Shown here: in pieces, positions 11,743-24,717 of the stretch
Layout: the number at the start of each line of letters is the position of its first letter
Numbering within the stretch: the stretch's first letter is position 1
Source of the DNA: Paragordius varius
Lineage: Eukaryota; Nematomorpha
Reading direction: 5' to 3'
DNA length: 64,000 nucleotides
NCBI GenBank assembly: GCA_964247055.1
Contig: OZ176050.1
Coordinates: 9,238,001 to 9,302,000, forward strand
Made by a program: the position numbers and the translations under genes
Notes under the pieces: generated by a model
Databases searched by the model: none
What the model was told of the DNA's origin: nothing
What the model saw: the letters and a program-made list of their open reading frames with translations, nothing else

Positions 11743-12244
11743 ATACAGTATGCTAATGTATGTTAAGTAATTTTATTGCCTGCCAAATAACATAAATGGT
11801 TTATCAAATGCGTAAAATACTGACCCACAAAATTATTTCGTAGTACACATATGAAAGAGGATTGACGTGAGAATTAACATAGGCTTTAATTTGATGGATA
11901 TTTTGTAATGTTAAATTTTGAGAATATTATAGCAATTTATGTTAACATTTGTAATATTGTTGTTACGTATTTAGATGCGGAATTTTATGGGTTTTTATCT
12001 TTGATAAATTAATAAATAGTAAAATACGTATTTTTAGATTTTTTATGTTTCCTAAATTTAATAATATATATTTTTCAACATGCTAAATACCTGTATTAAT
12101 TAATATTGGTATTATAATTTTATTTAGTTGTTATTACTAATAAAAAAAACAGGTAAATATATATTTGTGAAAATTTAAGTAGATTTTAGATTTTTGTCTT
12201 TTATGTTTTGCCTTGTTAATTATTAATAATTTTTAAGTATTTCA

Positions 12245-12960
12245 GACATTTTAATCAGGTAAAATTGCGGTTTTTAACAAATTTAGTAAAAATTTAGTTT
12301 TTTTTAGTTTTTTAGGTTTTGCATTGTTAATTGTAATTAACTACTACATATTTTGGACATTTTAATAATTACAGGTAAAAATTGCGGTTTTTAACAAATT
12401 TAGTAAAAAATTTTTTTTTGTTTTTTTAGGTTTTGCATTGTTAATGGTAATTAACTACTACATATTTGACATTTTAATATACAGGTAAAAATTGTGGTTT
12501 TTAACAAATTCAGTAAAAAATTAGTTTTTTTTGTTTTTTTAGGTTTTGCAATTGCGGTTTTTAATAAATTTAGTAAAAACTTAGTTTTTTTTGTTTTTTT
12601 AGGTTTTTCATTGTTAATTGTAATTAATTAATTTTGAACATTTTAATTAATAGATGTAAAAAATGAGGTTGTTTTTATATTTGGTAAAAATTTAATTTTT
12701 TCTTGTTTTTTTATTTAATATTGTTAATTATAATTAATTACTACATATTTGGAAATTTTAATAAATACAGGTGAAAATGGCGGTTTTTAATAAATTTCAA
12801 ATATAACATTTTTTGTATTTTGTATCATTGTTATTTAATTAATTACTAAATATTTTGGACATTTAAAAAAATGGTGTAAATTGCGGTTTTTATCAACCTT
12901 GCTAATTTATTTATCACTATATATTTGTGATACATTGATATATACAGGTAAAAATTACTA
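12245..12960. repeat. Tandem ~115-125 bp units in the left palindrome arm
   Basis: Units carry, in order, ACAGGTAAAAATTGCGG, TTTTTAACAAATTTAGTAA, a T-rich tract ending TTTTTTTAGGTTTTGCATTG, TTAATTGTAATTAAC and ATTTTGGACATTTTAAT. About six to seven units, some truncated. Confidence 0.75.
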
Positions 12961-14449
12961 TGACTTGCGGTTTTTTGAATTTTTTAAAATATTTTTTTAC
13001 ATTGATAACTTATATAATAAATATAGTTAACATATCTGAGTAGGTAATGCATGTTACGGTTTTATGTTTGACATTTTATTTTCCAAATCAACTATTTATA
13101 TTTTAACAAACAACTTATGTCACCAAAGATTGAAAATAAGATCAAAATATATAAAACATCTTTTAAAGTATCTGAATATCGCCAAATATAAATAAATTTA
13201 TTTAAATTATAAATGTATAATTATACAAAATATTCATATTATGTTTGAAATTAACATTCTTCTTATTGATATTAATACAGGTAATTTGTTTATATAAATG
13301 ATGTACGATGCGGTGTGCGTTCATGATGATCATATGGATTGAAGAATAGTATAAGATGCAATAATTAAATGCAGATAATCCTGAAAATTTTAATCACCAT
13401 CATTTTTTAGGTAGATTCTATCACCTAAAATATAAGATAATTGATATATTAGAAAATTGATACCTGGATTAAATATTGGGGGAAACATTCATAGTTTGAA
13501 AGGGAACTCAAAAGGTTGACTTGGCTTTTTAACAACTAAATTTGCAAAAAAATATTTTCTTCATGATAAAATATTCAAAAATGATACTTTATGTTTTTTC
13601 GTTCTACCATCCTAAACTATAAATATGAAAAGGCTTATATGATTTCACCATACCAATGACGTCAAATAGAAAATAGAAACAAATAATTTTTTTCAAAAGC
13701 TTGGAATGCAACAGCACTCCAAAAGCAGGCAACACTAACATTGTTTGCTTTGGTGAAGAATAATTTTTTATATTTATAGTTTAGGATGGTAAAACAAAAA
13801 CGTAAAATAAGGTATCATTTTTGAATTTTTTATCATGAAGAAAATATTTTTTTTGCAAATTTAGTTGTTAAAAAGCCAAGTCAACCTTTTGAGTTCCCTT
13901 TCAAACTATGAATGTTTCCCCCAATATTTAAATATTTTGAAAATACTTCTAGAATCCAGGTATCAATTTTCTAAAATATCAATTATCTTATATTTTAGGT
14001 GATAAAATCTACCTAAAAAATGATGGTGTTAAAATTTTCAGGATTATCTGCATTTAATTATTGCATCTTATACTATTCTTCAATCTATTTGATCATCATG
14101 AACGCACACCGCATCGTACATCATTTATATAAACAAATTACCTGTATTAATACCAATAAGAAGAATGTTAATTTCAAACATAATATGAATATTTTGTATA
14201 ATTATACATTTATAATTTAAATAAATTTATTTATATTTGGCGATATTCAGATACTTTAAAAGATGTATTATATATTTTGATCTTATTTTCAATCTTTGGT
14301 GACATAAGTTGTTTGTTAAAATATAAATAGTTGATTTGGAAAATAAAATGTCAAACATAAAACCGTAACATGCATTTTTACCTACTCAGATATGTTAACT
14401 ATATTTATTATATAAGTTATCAATGTAAAAAAATATTTTAAAAAATTCA

Positions 14450-15420
14450 AAAAACCGCAAGTCATAGTAATTTTTACCTGTATATATCAATGTATCACAA
14501 ATATATAGTGATAAATAAATTAGCAAGGTTGATAAAAACCGCAATTTACACCATTTTTTTAAATGTCCAAAATATTTAGTAATTAATTAAATAACAATGA
14601 TACAAAATACAAAAAATGTTATATTTGAAATTTATTAAAAACCGCCATTTTCATCTGTATTTATTAAAATTTCCAAATTAGTAATTAATTACAATTAATA
14701 TTAAATAAAAAACAAGAAAAAATTAAATTTTTACTAAATATAAAAACAACCTCATTTTTTACCTCTATTAATTAAAATATCCAAAATATGTAGTAATTAA
14801 TTACAATTAACAATGAAAAACCTAAAAAACAAAAAAATAAATCTTTACTAAATTTGTTAAAAACCGCAAATTTTACCTGTATTTATCATAATGTCCAAAA
14901 TATATAGTAATTAATTACAATTAACAATGAAAAACCTAAAAAAACAAAAAAAAACTAAATTTTTAATTTGTTAAAAACCACAATTTTTACCTGTAATTAT
15001 TAAAATGTCCAAAATATGTAGTAGTTAATTACAATTAACAATGAAAACCTAAAAAACAAAAAAAAACTAAATTAATTTGTTAAAAACCGCAATTTTTACC
15101 TGTAATTATTAAAATGTCCAAAATATGTAGTAGTTAATTACAATTAACAATGCAAAACCTAAAAAACAAAAAAATAACTAAATTTTTACTAAATTTGTTA
15201 AAAACCGCAATTTTTACTTGTATTTATTATAATGTCCAAAATATTTTAAAAAACAAAAAAAAACTAAATTTTTACTAAATTTGTTAAAAACCGCAATTTT
15301 TACCTGTAATTATTTCTAAAATATGTAGTAGTTAATTACAAAAACAATATTACATAAAAAAACAAAAAAAAATTAAATTTGACTAAATTTAAAAACCGCA
15401 ATTTTACCTGATTAAAATGT
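14450..15420. repeat. Same ~120 bp units, inverted, in the right palindrome arm
   Basis: Reverse complement of the left-arm array, with about eight units (recurring CCGCAATTTTTACCTGTAA and CAAAATATGTAGTAGTTAA). The unit number differ between arms, so the arrays have expanded or contracted independently since the palindrome formed. Confidence 0.75.
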
Positions 15421-16189
15421 CTGAAATACTTAAAAATTATTAATAATTAACAATGCAAAACATAAAAGACAAAAATCTAAAATCTATTTAATTTTTCACA
15501 AATATATATTTACCTGTGTTTTTTTAATTAGTAATAACAACTAAATAAAATTATAATACCAATATTAATTAATACAGGTATTTAGCATGTTGAAAAATAT
15601 ATAATATTAAATTTAGGAAACATAAAAAATCTTAAAATACGTATTTTACTATTTATTAATTTATCAAAGAAAATCCCACAAAATTCCGCATCTAAATGCG
15701 TATCAACAATATTTCAAATGTTAACATAAATTGCTATAATATTCTCAAAATTTAACATTACAAAATATCCATCAAATTAAAGCCTATGTTAATTCTCACG
15801 TCAATCCTCTTTCATATGTGTACTACGAAATAATTTTGTGGGTCAGTATTTTACGCATTTGATAAACCATTTATGTTTTTTGGCAGGCAATAAAATTACT
15901 TAACATACATTAAAATGCATACTGTATCTTATAAATAAATCTATTTTTACGTAATAAGAATAATAAATTTCAAATGGAAATATTTAAAAAATTCCAATTC
16001 TGCAGTTGGCTCACTCGAACATTAGATGAAATAGGATAAAATTAATATTTTATCAATGTGAAATCTTGCGTGCTACGATGATAGTATAACACTGTGTGCA
16101 GCGAAAATGGGGATCGAAAAATAAATGTTGATGATTCATTTTCAATCATTCGATGATTAAAAACTCAGGGTAATGAATATCGAAAAATA

Positions 16190-16470
16190 CAGTAAAAAAT
16201 TTATATTATACGGACAAAACGTTAAAATATAAAGACAAAAAAGACAACCATACTTTTTCGAACCTTAATGTTTCCCATATAAGCTATTTAGTTACGATTG
16301 TAAAATATAGAATTGATTGTGTTAGTATTATATATCTCTATTTCACACTTTGCCATTCAAAAAAATGAGTTATATTGATATAAATTTAGGTCTAAAAAGT
16401 ATGGTTGTCTCTTAGAAAAAAATATTTGTCCTTATATTACATTTTGTCCGTATAATTTAAGTTTTTACTG
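16190..16470. mobile_element. 281 bp Tc1/mariner- or pogo-like MITE
   Basis: Starts CAGTAAAAAATTTATATTAT and ends with its inverted relative, TTTAAGTTTTTACTG, and the inverted match continues inward (CGGACAAAA / TTTTGTCCG; CAACCATAC / GTATGGTTG). It is flanked by TA on both sides (16188-16189 and 16471-16472). Too short for a transposase. Confidence 0.75.
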
Positions 16471-17364
16471 TAAATGCAATTAAAATATAAGAAAAAAAGC
16501 GATTTTAATTTTTCTGCTATAACCAAAAAAATCGCATTTCGCACACTAGGTCAAAATTTATATAATGGAGGAGAAGCGTTAACTAACATTCATTTGTTAA
16601 TATGCAGCATAATAAACACAAAAGATTATCGATTAAGATAATACATTGTTTCAAAAGCTTGGGGAAAATTTTAAAAATTTACAAACGTTAAATTTGAATA
16701 AAAATAATTGCTATGTGCCATAAAGGAATTTGTTTTTATATTAACTATCATATATTACAGTTTAAAGAATATTTCATGTATAAAAATAATTTGTCGTATA
16801 TGAATTTGCTATTTATTATTTGCACCATGCGGAACTAGCGTATTTTTCACAAATATCCAATATATAGTATAAATTTTTCCTGTACAATTCGATGCTAAAA
16901 AACTTTTATCGACTCAGCTTTTAGCGATATTTTGTGCCAAAAACCAGAATCAAAAGCCAAAATGGTGCTAAAATATAATCATTATTTTCGGGTTTCATTA
17001 TGTATATGCAAACGATGAATAAAACAAAAGATTCATTTTCAGGGCTTTTTGCCAAGCCAAAAAATGAAACGTGAACTGGGTTAAATCCCAAAATATGAAA
17101 ATGAACCCAGCCTGATTCGGAACCGATCCAACTTACATTTTACATCTTAGAACATTTTGTTTATATATTACCAAAATATCATGAAATTGGACAAGAAAAT
17201 AAAATTTATTTGTAATAATTATCAAATTAAAAATATCTTTATTGATTTTTATATGTTATAAGCAGTTCTACGGTCGAATTACTCAAAATAAAATTAAGTC
17301 CAAAGGCTTTATTTGACAGACACCTAATCTATATATTATATAAAAACAGGAATAGGGTATGGCT

Positions 17365-18815
17365 AATGTGACCAGATAGGCTGTTTCGCAGTACAGTACT
17401 GGGTTTTCAAAAAAAACTGCGCCTGTATTGCGCCCACTTTAGTACTGCTTTTTGAAGTTAAAAAAATTTAGTTTTTTATAAATATATATTAATTACCTTT
17501 TATTTATTTAAAAAATTATTTTAGAATTTGATATAGTACCCTCTGAAAAAATAACCCCATAATTTGTAAAGAAATGGTTCATTTTGCGGTAAAAAACTAA
17601 GATTGGCCTATTTTTAATTGGTTTATATTTTATTTTCTGCTTAAAGTATACATATAGGAGCCTTTAGAGCAGTGAAAAAACTATAAATCTCGGACTCCAC
17701 ACCATAAGATTAGGCTAATAGCTCTTTCACTCAGGGCTTCCGCAAAATGAGGTGCCTCAAAATTTAACATTAATTTATGATATTTTAATAAATGTTTCAT
17801 CAAGTTGAGAAAATTCATTTTTTGTTATAATTATTATCAAACGGAAAATTATACAAAATTTGTTATTCCCGTAACATAGATATAAAATTTATTATATATG
17901 GCATATGATTTCGAAATAACCTTTTTTTCATATTAAAAAACTAAGAGTTTTTACGTTTTCTATACTCATTAGGTGGGAGGTATGATATTAATTTTTTTCA
18001 TAAACTTTAATTTTCATTAGTTTCCTTATTTTTTGCATAAACAAAATTGAGATATTTTGTTGAAATGTACTTCAACTTATTTTGAAGCATGATGGAAACG
18101 TAACGCTTTGGTTGCAAATTTCGGTGAATTTTTGTAAAAAAACACAATTTATTTAAATATATTTGAAAACGAACGAACATTTTAATCAAAATTTTGATTG
18201 AGATTTAGCATTATCGAATTATATATATAAAATGTTATAACATCTCAACCGTTATATCGTTTCCATCATGCTCAAAATAATGTGAAATACGCTTCAAAAA
18301 ATTTTTGCTAAAAATTTTTTTGAAAGTGTCTATTTTTTAAAAAATATTTAGTTGATATCAAAATTTAATATGTATTTAAAACATTATTGCACAATGTCGG
18401 AATTTTTGCGTTTATTTTAAGAGAACAGTCCATTTTAAAAGAGCCAAAAAATTTGGGACTTTCAGCAACCACATCTATAAAAATTAATAATTTTAAAATA
18501 TTTTATGCTTTTTTGTTTTTATGTTGTATTTTAGTGATATTTTTTGAAACAAAGCATTTAGCTTTCACTAAAAATATATTTGAAAAAATTGCCACCTTTT
18601 GCAATTTTACACGGAGCACCTACCACAAAAGTGTAAATAACTTTCTTTAATACCCGTAAAGGTTTAAACCAAAAGCACCATGATAACCCTGATATTTTCC
18701 TATCAAAATATATATATTTCATTAGGATATTTTTTTGTAGAAACTGTGTAATATACCACACCGATGGTGTAAAAACAGGCTACTGCAGTCCAAGTTCAAA
18801 ATATCTGGTCTCATT
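17365..18815. mobile_element. 1.45 kb Mutator-like non-autonomous element, copy 1
   Basis: Ends AATGTGACCAGATA / TATCTGGTCTCATT. Flanked by GGGTATGGCT (17355-17364) and AGGTATGGCT (18816-18825), a 10 bp direct repeat with one mismatch. Target duplications of 9-10 bp are typical of Mutator-like elements. No transposase frame is apparent. Internal segments recur at 35-38 kb and, without clear ends, at 19.3-20.1, 34.1-35.0, 52.9-54.0 and 61.2-61.9 kb. Confidence 0.8.
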
Positions 18816-18825
18816 AGGTATGGCT

Positions 18826-20160
18826 ATCAAAATGTTGGCCAATTTACAGTTAAATTGTATATTTTCACAAGTTTTCGATATATTGTCTGTTGGGGGAATA
18901 AAGATATGTTGTCAATGGATGAATGGTCTCTTAAAAAAAGGATAAATTTTTATTTGCTGCAATATCTTCAGTAATAACATCTCCTTTATTAATGCGTTCT
19001 GAGAGCAAAAATGGTCGCGTGCCATATTCTTTTCCCTCAAAATTTAGTTTATTTTTATATTGCGCGTCTATATAGGCAGCGGCAAACCAATTATTCATTT
19101 TTATATAAACGGGTCAAACATATAAAAGCTTTAAAATAAAATCAAAAATAACCATTTTTGATTTTATAAGCCGTTTCCAAACCTTAAAATCCGATAATAA
19201 CCCAATTGTAATTATATTTTAATTAAAAACCTGAGAAATAATATATTTTATATTTTAAAATAAATTTATTTTATAAAAGAAACACACGGAAACAACCAGT
19301 TCTAGTAAATTAACTATATGCTAAATTTTTTAATAGAAATAATTCTAAAAAAAGCTTATTATTTCATTTTTTTAGCTTACTTCATACTATTTCGATCCAT
19401 GATGGAAACGGTTTAAAAACGCATTAAGATATCATAAAATCACTTTTTCTATATAATTTGATAATGCGAACATTTCTATTGCTTCAGAATTTTAATGTTC
19501 GTTTGCCTAAATATATTGGTGTACTTTAGTAACAAAATACAATTTCATTTAACATAAATTCGAAGACGAACGAATATTTTCGAAATTCTGAGGTGATTGA
19601 AATGTTTAGCATCATCGAATTATATATAGGTATTTTTATAATATCTTAAAGCGTTTTTACACCGTTTCCATGCTCGAAATAGTTTATAGTACGCTTGGAC
19701 AAAATTTTATTTAAAATTAAACTTTTAAATAAAGCATGCATTTTTTCAAAAATATTTTTGGTTGATATCAAAATTTACATACATTTAAAAGTTTTATTGC
19801 GCATTCCGGCATATGCGTTTATAGAGGTCTAGCCCATTCAAACGGGCAAAAATATTTGGGATTTTTGGCGCCTACATCTAAAAATTAATTTGAACAATTT
19901 GTTTTGCTTTTAGTATGCAGTTTATGATATATTTAAGAGATATTTTTTAGAATGACGCCTTTAGCTTTTACCAATAAAAATTAAAAAATGTGCGCAAATT
20001 TTGCCATTTTTCGATATGAAGCAGTTACCACAAAATGAAAATAACTTTCTTAAATCACTCGCAAGAAAATCTTAATAAAATTTAGATTTGAAAAAAAAGT
20101 TACATATCAAACTGCGTCGACGCCATTTTTATTTTAAACATATGTGCAAAATATCGTATT
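18826..20160. repeat. Repeat-derived DNA with a faint minus-strand coding relic
   Basis: Minus strand 19095-18900 reads AAAYIDAQYKNKL..YGTRPFLLSERINKGDVITEDI, and a diverged relative lies at 38830-38560 (LLMLYKRITKANVITVANE). I cannot name the family. The rest (19330-20070) resembles the interior of the Mutator-like family. A fragment of the TTAA MITE family occupies ~20070-20160. Confidence 0.4.
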
Positions 20161-20725
20161 TTAACACTTCGATTCAAATTGGGGTATCTAAATACCCCAG
20201 ACTAAATTTAAATCAATATTTTTAAAGAACTACTGAAGGAAACGGTCCCAATTTAAATTTATGCTTCTATCCTGATTAATATTATATAAATATGACAAAA
20301 TATCTTGATATTTTGTTTTGAAAAAAAGCTCCATCTCAAACTTCGACGCCATTTTTATTTCATAAAATTTTTGCAAAATATCGTCTTTATTTAATTTTAA
20401 GGGTCTAAAGCTAATTTTTTATATAAATTACATATAACATTGGTAGAAATAGAAAAAGCGGTTTAGTTTGTATAATTTTTCAATTTTACAATTTGACACA
20501 TGTCATGTTAACGAAATTTTTACCTTTCGGTTTTAGCTTTAAATAAATAATATCAAGTTTATGAATAAAATTTTTTAAACATTTCGGTTTATTAATGTTA
20601 GATAAGTGCAAAATTTTGCCAAGGTTTCGATTCCTTCCATATTTTTTAAAGAATTTAATTTTTTACAGGCCTGGGGTGTCCAACGACCCCAATTCGAATT
20701 GAAGGACTCAAATGAGGATCTCGAC
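20161..20725. mobile_element. TTAA-flanked MITE family P, copy with decayed right end
   Basis: Begins TTAACACTTCGATTCAAATT and GGGGTATCTAAATACCCC. The interior carries TTCGACGCCATTTTTAT and CGGTTTAG..TTTTAGCTTT as in other copies. The right end (CCCCAATTCGAATTGAAGG at ~20685) runs into unrelated sequence. TTAA at intact ends of this family suggests piggyBac-type mobilisation. Confidence 0.65.
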
Positions 20726-20875
20726 CAGGTCAGTGACTATTTATTTTTTGACCATATTCATTTAAGAAAACAGCTACTTTTTTAAAAAAATGCTAGTAAA
20801 TTTTTTTTGAAAGAGAGAGAGCAAGATTTTATTGTATTTTGATAAATTCGAAAATCGATGTTGAAATGTGCTTAT

Positions 20876-21083
20876 TTAACACTTGGATACAACACATTCA
20901 TATTAGTCCTTCGATTCAAATTGGGCTAGTTAAATGCCCCAGGCCTGTTTAAAATTAAATTCTTCAAAAAATATGGAAGGAATCGAAACTATGAAAAGAT
21001 TGTTGCACTTATATAACATTAATAAACAGAAATATATAAAAATATTTCTTCAAAAATACTTAATATTAATTATTTTAAGCCAG
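20876..21083. mobile_element. TTAA MITE family P, truncated copy
   Basis: Left ~210 bp of the family (TTAACACTTGGATACAACAC, then TTCGATTCAAATTGGG and CCCCAGGCCTG). It breaks off at ~21083, beside an inverted copy of the 8.2 kb GGGCCGCG repeat end. Confidence 0.6.
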
Positions 21084-21206
21084 TTGAACTCAAACCGCGG
21101 CCCTAAGAGTGCTATAAAATTGCCCTATGGCCATATTGATACTCAAATTATTTTTTTTATCGATGAATTTTTAAAATACACATAAACGAATTTTCGCTTA
21201 TTTTAA

Positions 21207-21809
21207 TATACCATTTACACTTCAAGAGTATCCTTGAACAATTCAAGTTGGTCCTTGAACAATTCAAGTTGGTCCTTTAACTTTTTTGTTTTGTTTTTAA
21301 CTTTTATCAATCAAATCGAAAATAATTCGTCTATTTTATTGTTTTTAACCTTTTTTCTATTATTTAACATAAATTTTAAATCGATATCAACTTTTAATCT
21401 TTGAAAACCGTATATCTTTATTAATTTCTTAAAATAAATTTAAATATTTATAAGATTTTAACACGAAATGAAAAAATATATATTTCTGGGTTATTAAAAA
21501 ATTTTTCATTAAAAACATTTAAAAGTCAATAATTTTGTTCAATTGAAAAAAATAGTTTTAAGAAAAAAAATTGGTTTTTCAATAAAAAAATTTATTTTTA
21601 AATGAATAAATATATAATAAATAAAGAAAATTAGGTTAATAAATAATTAAATAAAAAAATAAATGCAAAAATTATGGTTAAATCAAAATTTATAAATTTT
21701 AAGGACCAACTTGAACTGTTCAAGGACCAACTTGAATTGTTCAAGGACCAACTTGAATTGTTCAAGGACCAACTTGAATCAAGGACACTCTTGAGGTGTA
21801 AATGGTATA
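21207..21809. mobile_element. Foldback element A, arms of 21 bp units
   Basis: Ends TATACCATTTACACTTCAAG / its inverted relative GGTGTAAATGGTATA. Inside each end is a short array of a 21 bp unit (consensus AAGGACCAACTTGAACTGTTC or its complement), in opposite orientation at the two ends. An AT-rich core of ~450 bp separates them. Same architecture at 31.9, 34.2 and 42.3 kb. Confidence 0.85.
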
Positions 21810-22179
21810 TTAATTACTTTTCTATAGATTAATTTTGGTAATTTATATTTCACTAAAAATGTGGAAAAATTTCCCCACATGAAAATGCTTTCAAAATTTT
21901 GGGAAACGTTGTTTCTATTTCTAAATTCCATTTACTTTTCTATTTTAAAATTTTTATTGCATTTCTTTTCTGTATTTAAGCAAGCCTTTTCAAACTTGCA
22001 TATTCATTTTCATTTCATTGCTATCTTGCATCGTTTTTTATAAATCATTCCCATAAAATATTTTCAAATCAACGTCATTAAATTTCCAACTGTTATTTTA
22101 TAGCACAATTCAATTATATTCGTATTTTAATAAAAAAATTAACATAAAATTTAAACATAATTCTAAGGATGACATCTTA
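21810..22179. other. AT-rich spacer, nothing recognised
   Basis: Only a 60-codon Phe-rich frame of chance composition; no repeat match noticed. Confidence 0.5.
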
Positions 22180-24612
22180 TGCTAAAAACTAAATTATCCG
22201 AAAAAATCGCTATTTTAAAAAAGAATGGGAAGAAAAATACTTTGTAAGTTGTTACCTGCCTTATATATAAGGACAACATAATTATAAAAATACAATATTG
22301 AAAGACATTTTACAGTCCATCATTCTCATTAATTACCAGAAGATAATGAGGAAAGAAACGAAAAATATAAAAAGACTAATATATTATACCAGAAAGAAAA
22401 ATCTATTATGTCAGTAGCTTTCTCCCAGGAAAATGCTGTAACATTAGCTTCGTATGAAATTTTTATATTTAGGAAAAAATATGAAACCGTTTACTGATTA
22501 ACTAATAAAAGAATGTCTAATAGATGGTTGACTTTTTATTTGATTTCCATAATAAAGATCAAATCATGAAGCAAATTGAAAAACTTCAACTTTCTGATCC
22601 AACATGTGCTCGACGCATTGAAGAAATGTCTAAATATAGTTTCAACAATCCGTGGCAGAAAATTTAAAAATATGAAAGATATCCACAGTGAATTTGGTAA
22701 TATTCTTTTGTACACCGCTGTGAGATGGCTAAGCCTTAGAAAATTAAATAACTTTTGTTTTAAGACATGAAATTCTATTATTTATAAAAGATAACAGAAA
22801 GTTTGACGAGGAAATTAATTACAAATGGTGGGTTTTATTAGCCTACCTTTGCGTCATTACTTATAAACTAAGTAATAATACAAGTCTTGAAGGGAGCAAA
22901 ATAATTACCCAATTAATCAAATATTGCTTTTAAAGAAAATTAATAACACTGCTCAACAAGGTTTTGCACCACCCCATTATTTTTGGATTTTCTGATACCT
23001 AATGGAAAGGCCAAAACAAAAAAGAAAATTGAGGCCACCAAAAGGATTTTTCCAAAATTTAATTTTTAAATTTGTATTTAATTTAAAAATAAAAATCATT
23101 CCTCGTGTACATATGTTTAAATATTCAAACGAGCAAGTCGATACAAGTAATATTCCATGCATGAATAACAAAATTCTAGGCATTAAATAAGATACTAAAC
23201 AAGCTAAGAGCCAAAGTATTAAAAATCTAAAAGGGGCTTATGTATAGTGTGATAGATCCGGGCGGATGCAGAAGCTCTGCATATCCCCCAAGCGATCCAA
23301 TTATGCCAGATATGGCAAAGATAACTATAAGTCATCGTAAAGCCCGATAAGAGGGACTTTCAAGCAAAATTCATGCAAATTGACATGTCAAATTAACCAA
23401 TTCACAGAATATTAGATAAATTCTACAATTAAATTGAATAAAAAGATTAGGTAAATACAAATCGTCCAGTCCCATAACAGTAAATTCTACTAAAAGTGGC
23501 TACACAACATCCATCTGAAATTCAAAATACAAAACAACCAATAATTTTAAAAAAAATAAAGTATATCCACTAGGTATAAATAAAGGATTTTTTGTAAGAA
23601 CCAACTCAAAAGAAAAAGCCTAATAAGTACTCGAAAGAACGAAAACTAACAAAAAAAATATAGCCTATCTGAAAGCCGAAGGTTTAAACCATAGAATGCC
23701 TTTTTTAGTATTTTTTTTTAAAAATTTTATACGTGTTAAAAATTCACTTGAAAAAAAAGACTAAATTTTGACGTTTAAGTCCGTACTATTTTTTCTCTCT
23801 GATATTTAAATGACATATTTATATTCAAAAGATAGAGTTTAAAACGCTTTATTAAATGATATTAAGTTTATAATATAATAACATTTTATTATAAAATTAT
23901 ATTTAATTTACTCTCGATTTTCTCTTGTTTTTGAAAAAAAGAAAAACTTATAATATTTCAAAATTCTGATTGGCGGGGTCAAAAATCACCGGTTTTAAAA
24001 CACTGAAATTAGTTATAATTTAAAAGTTTGAGTGTTGGTGCTCAAAAATGTCCAAATTTGTTGACTAGTGTAATATATAAACAAGATTTTATAAATAAAA
24101 CACTCCTACATTTTCCAACACTTAAACGATTCATGAGGAAAATATGGAGTTTACCGCTGAGATTAATTAAATAATAGACAATCATTTAACATTTTTATAT
24201 AATTAGATGAAATTCAGATTTCCATAACTAAGAAACATTAAAAATTGCTTCGTTGAAAATCCACGGCATATGGATATACCCAATATTAAACAACATGAGC
24301 ATTTCGGTTTTGATCAGGCGTCTATCATTGAAGAATTCGTAGATTTTAAAAATGATACCAAATCGGAGGCTATTTTTATGGTGAATGATACAGAACAAAG
24401 TGGGAAAAATGTGCCAAATAAATATGAAATTATAAAAAAAGTGCTCAAGTTATTCTAACTGTTTTTCCCCTAGTTTACACGTGTGAGACGGCATTTTCTA
24501 AAAAGAAGTATGTTAAAAATACGACAGAAATCGCATAACCGATGATCGTATGGACGACGTAATAAGATTGGCCTGTCATGAGGCGAAACAATTTGTCAAA
24601 AATTATTAGTAA
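22180..24612 (+). pseudogene. Decayed hAT transposase gene (ZBED5/GTF2IRD2-like branch)
   Basis: Degraded plus-strand reading across frames recalls the host-like hAT group that includes SCAND3, ZBED5 and GTF2IRD2 repeats: a start resembling KKWEEKYF, then FSQENAVTLASYEI, MKPFTD, LIKECL, CARRIEEMSKYS, DIHSEFGNILLYTAVRWLSL, and after an interruption FPLVYTCETAFSKKK, RMDDVIRLACHEAKQFVKNY near the C-terminal dimerisation region. Many stops and frame changes; certainly dead. The middle is split by a younger 1.1 kb element (22947-24070). Termini of the hAT element itself were not found. Confidence 0.75.
22947..24070. mobile_element. 1.12 kb DNA element, copy 2, inserted in the hAT relic
   Basis: Same ends as the copy at 7053-8189 (CACTGCTCAACAAGG .. 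TTGACTAGTG) and the same TAA flanks (22944-22946 and 24071-24073). It interrupts the hAT relic, so it is the younger insertion. Confidence 0.8.
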
Positions 24613-24717
24613 ACACTTCGATTCAAATTAGGATATCTAAATACCCCAGACTAAATTTAAATTATTTTTAAAAAACTACTGAAGGAAATGCTCCTAATTT
24701 AAATTTATGCTTCTATC
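24613..24717. mobile_element. TTAA MITE family P, left-end fragment
   Basis: CACTTCGATTCAAATTAGG and the ACTACTGAAGGAAA motif of the family, cut short by the next copy. Confidence 0.55.

Larger units (their letters stand above)
11743..15926. repeat. 4.2 kb palindrome (foldback) with ~2 kb arms
   Basis: The left arm (11743-~13630) is the reverse complement of the right arm (~13764-15926) around a unique spacer of ~130 bp. Matching landmarks: ATACAGTATG at the left end against CATACTGTAT at the right end; the strings around 13270-13310 against those around 14100-14150; and CATCCTAAACTATAAATAT beside the spacer on both sides. The right arm is ~270 bp longer because its internal tandem array has more units. 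No gene is seen. This looks like a foldback transposon or an inverted duplication. Confidence 0.85.
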
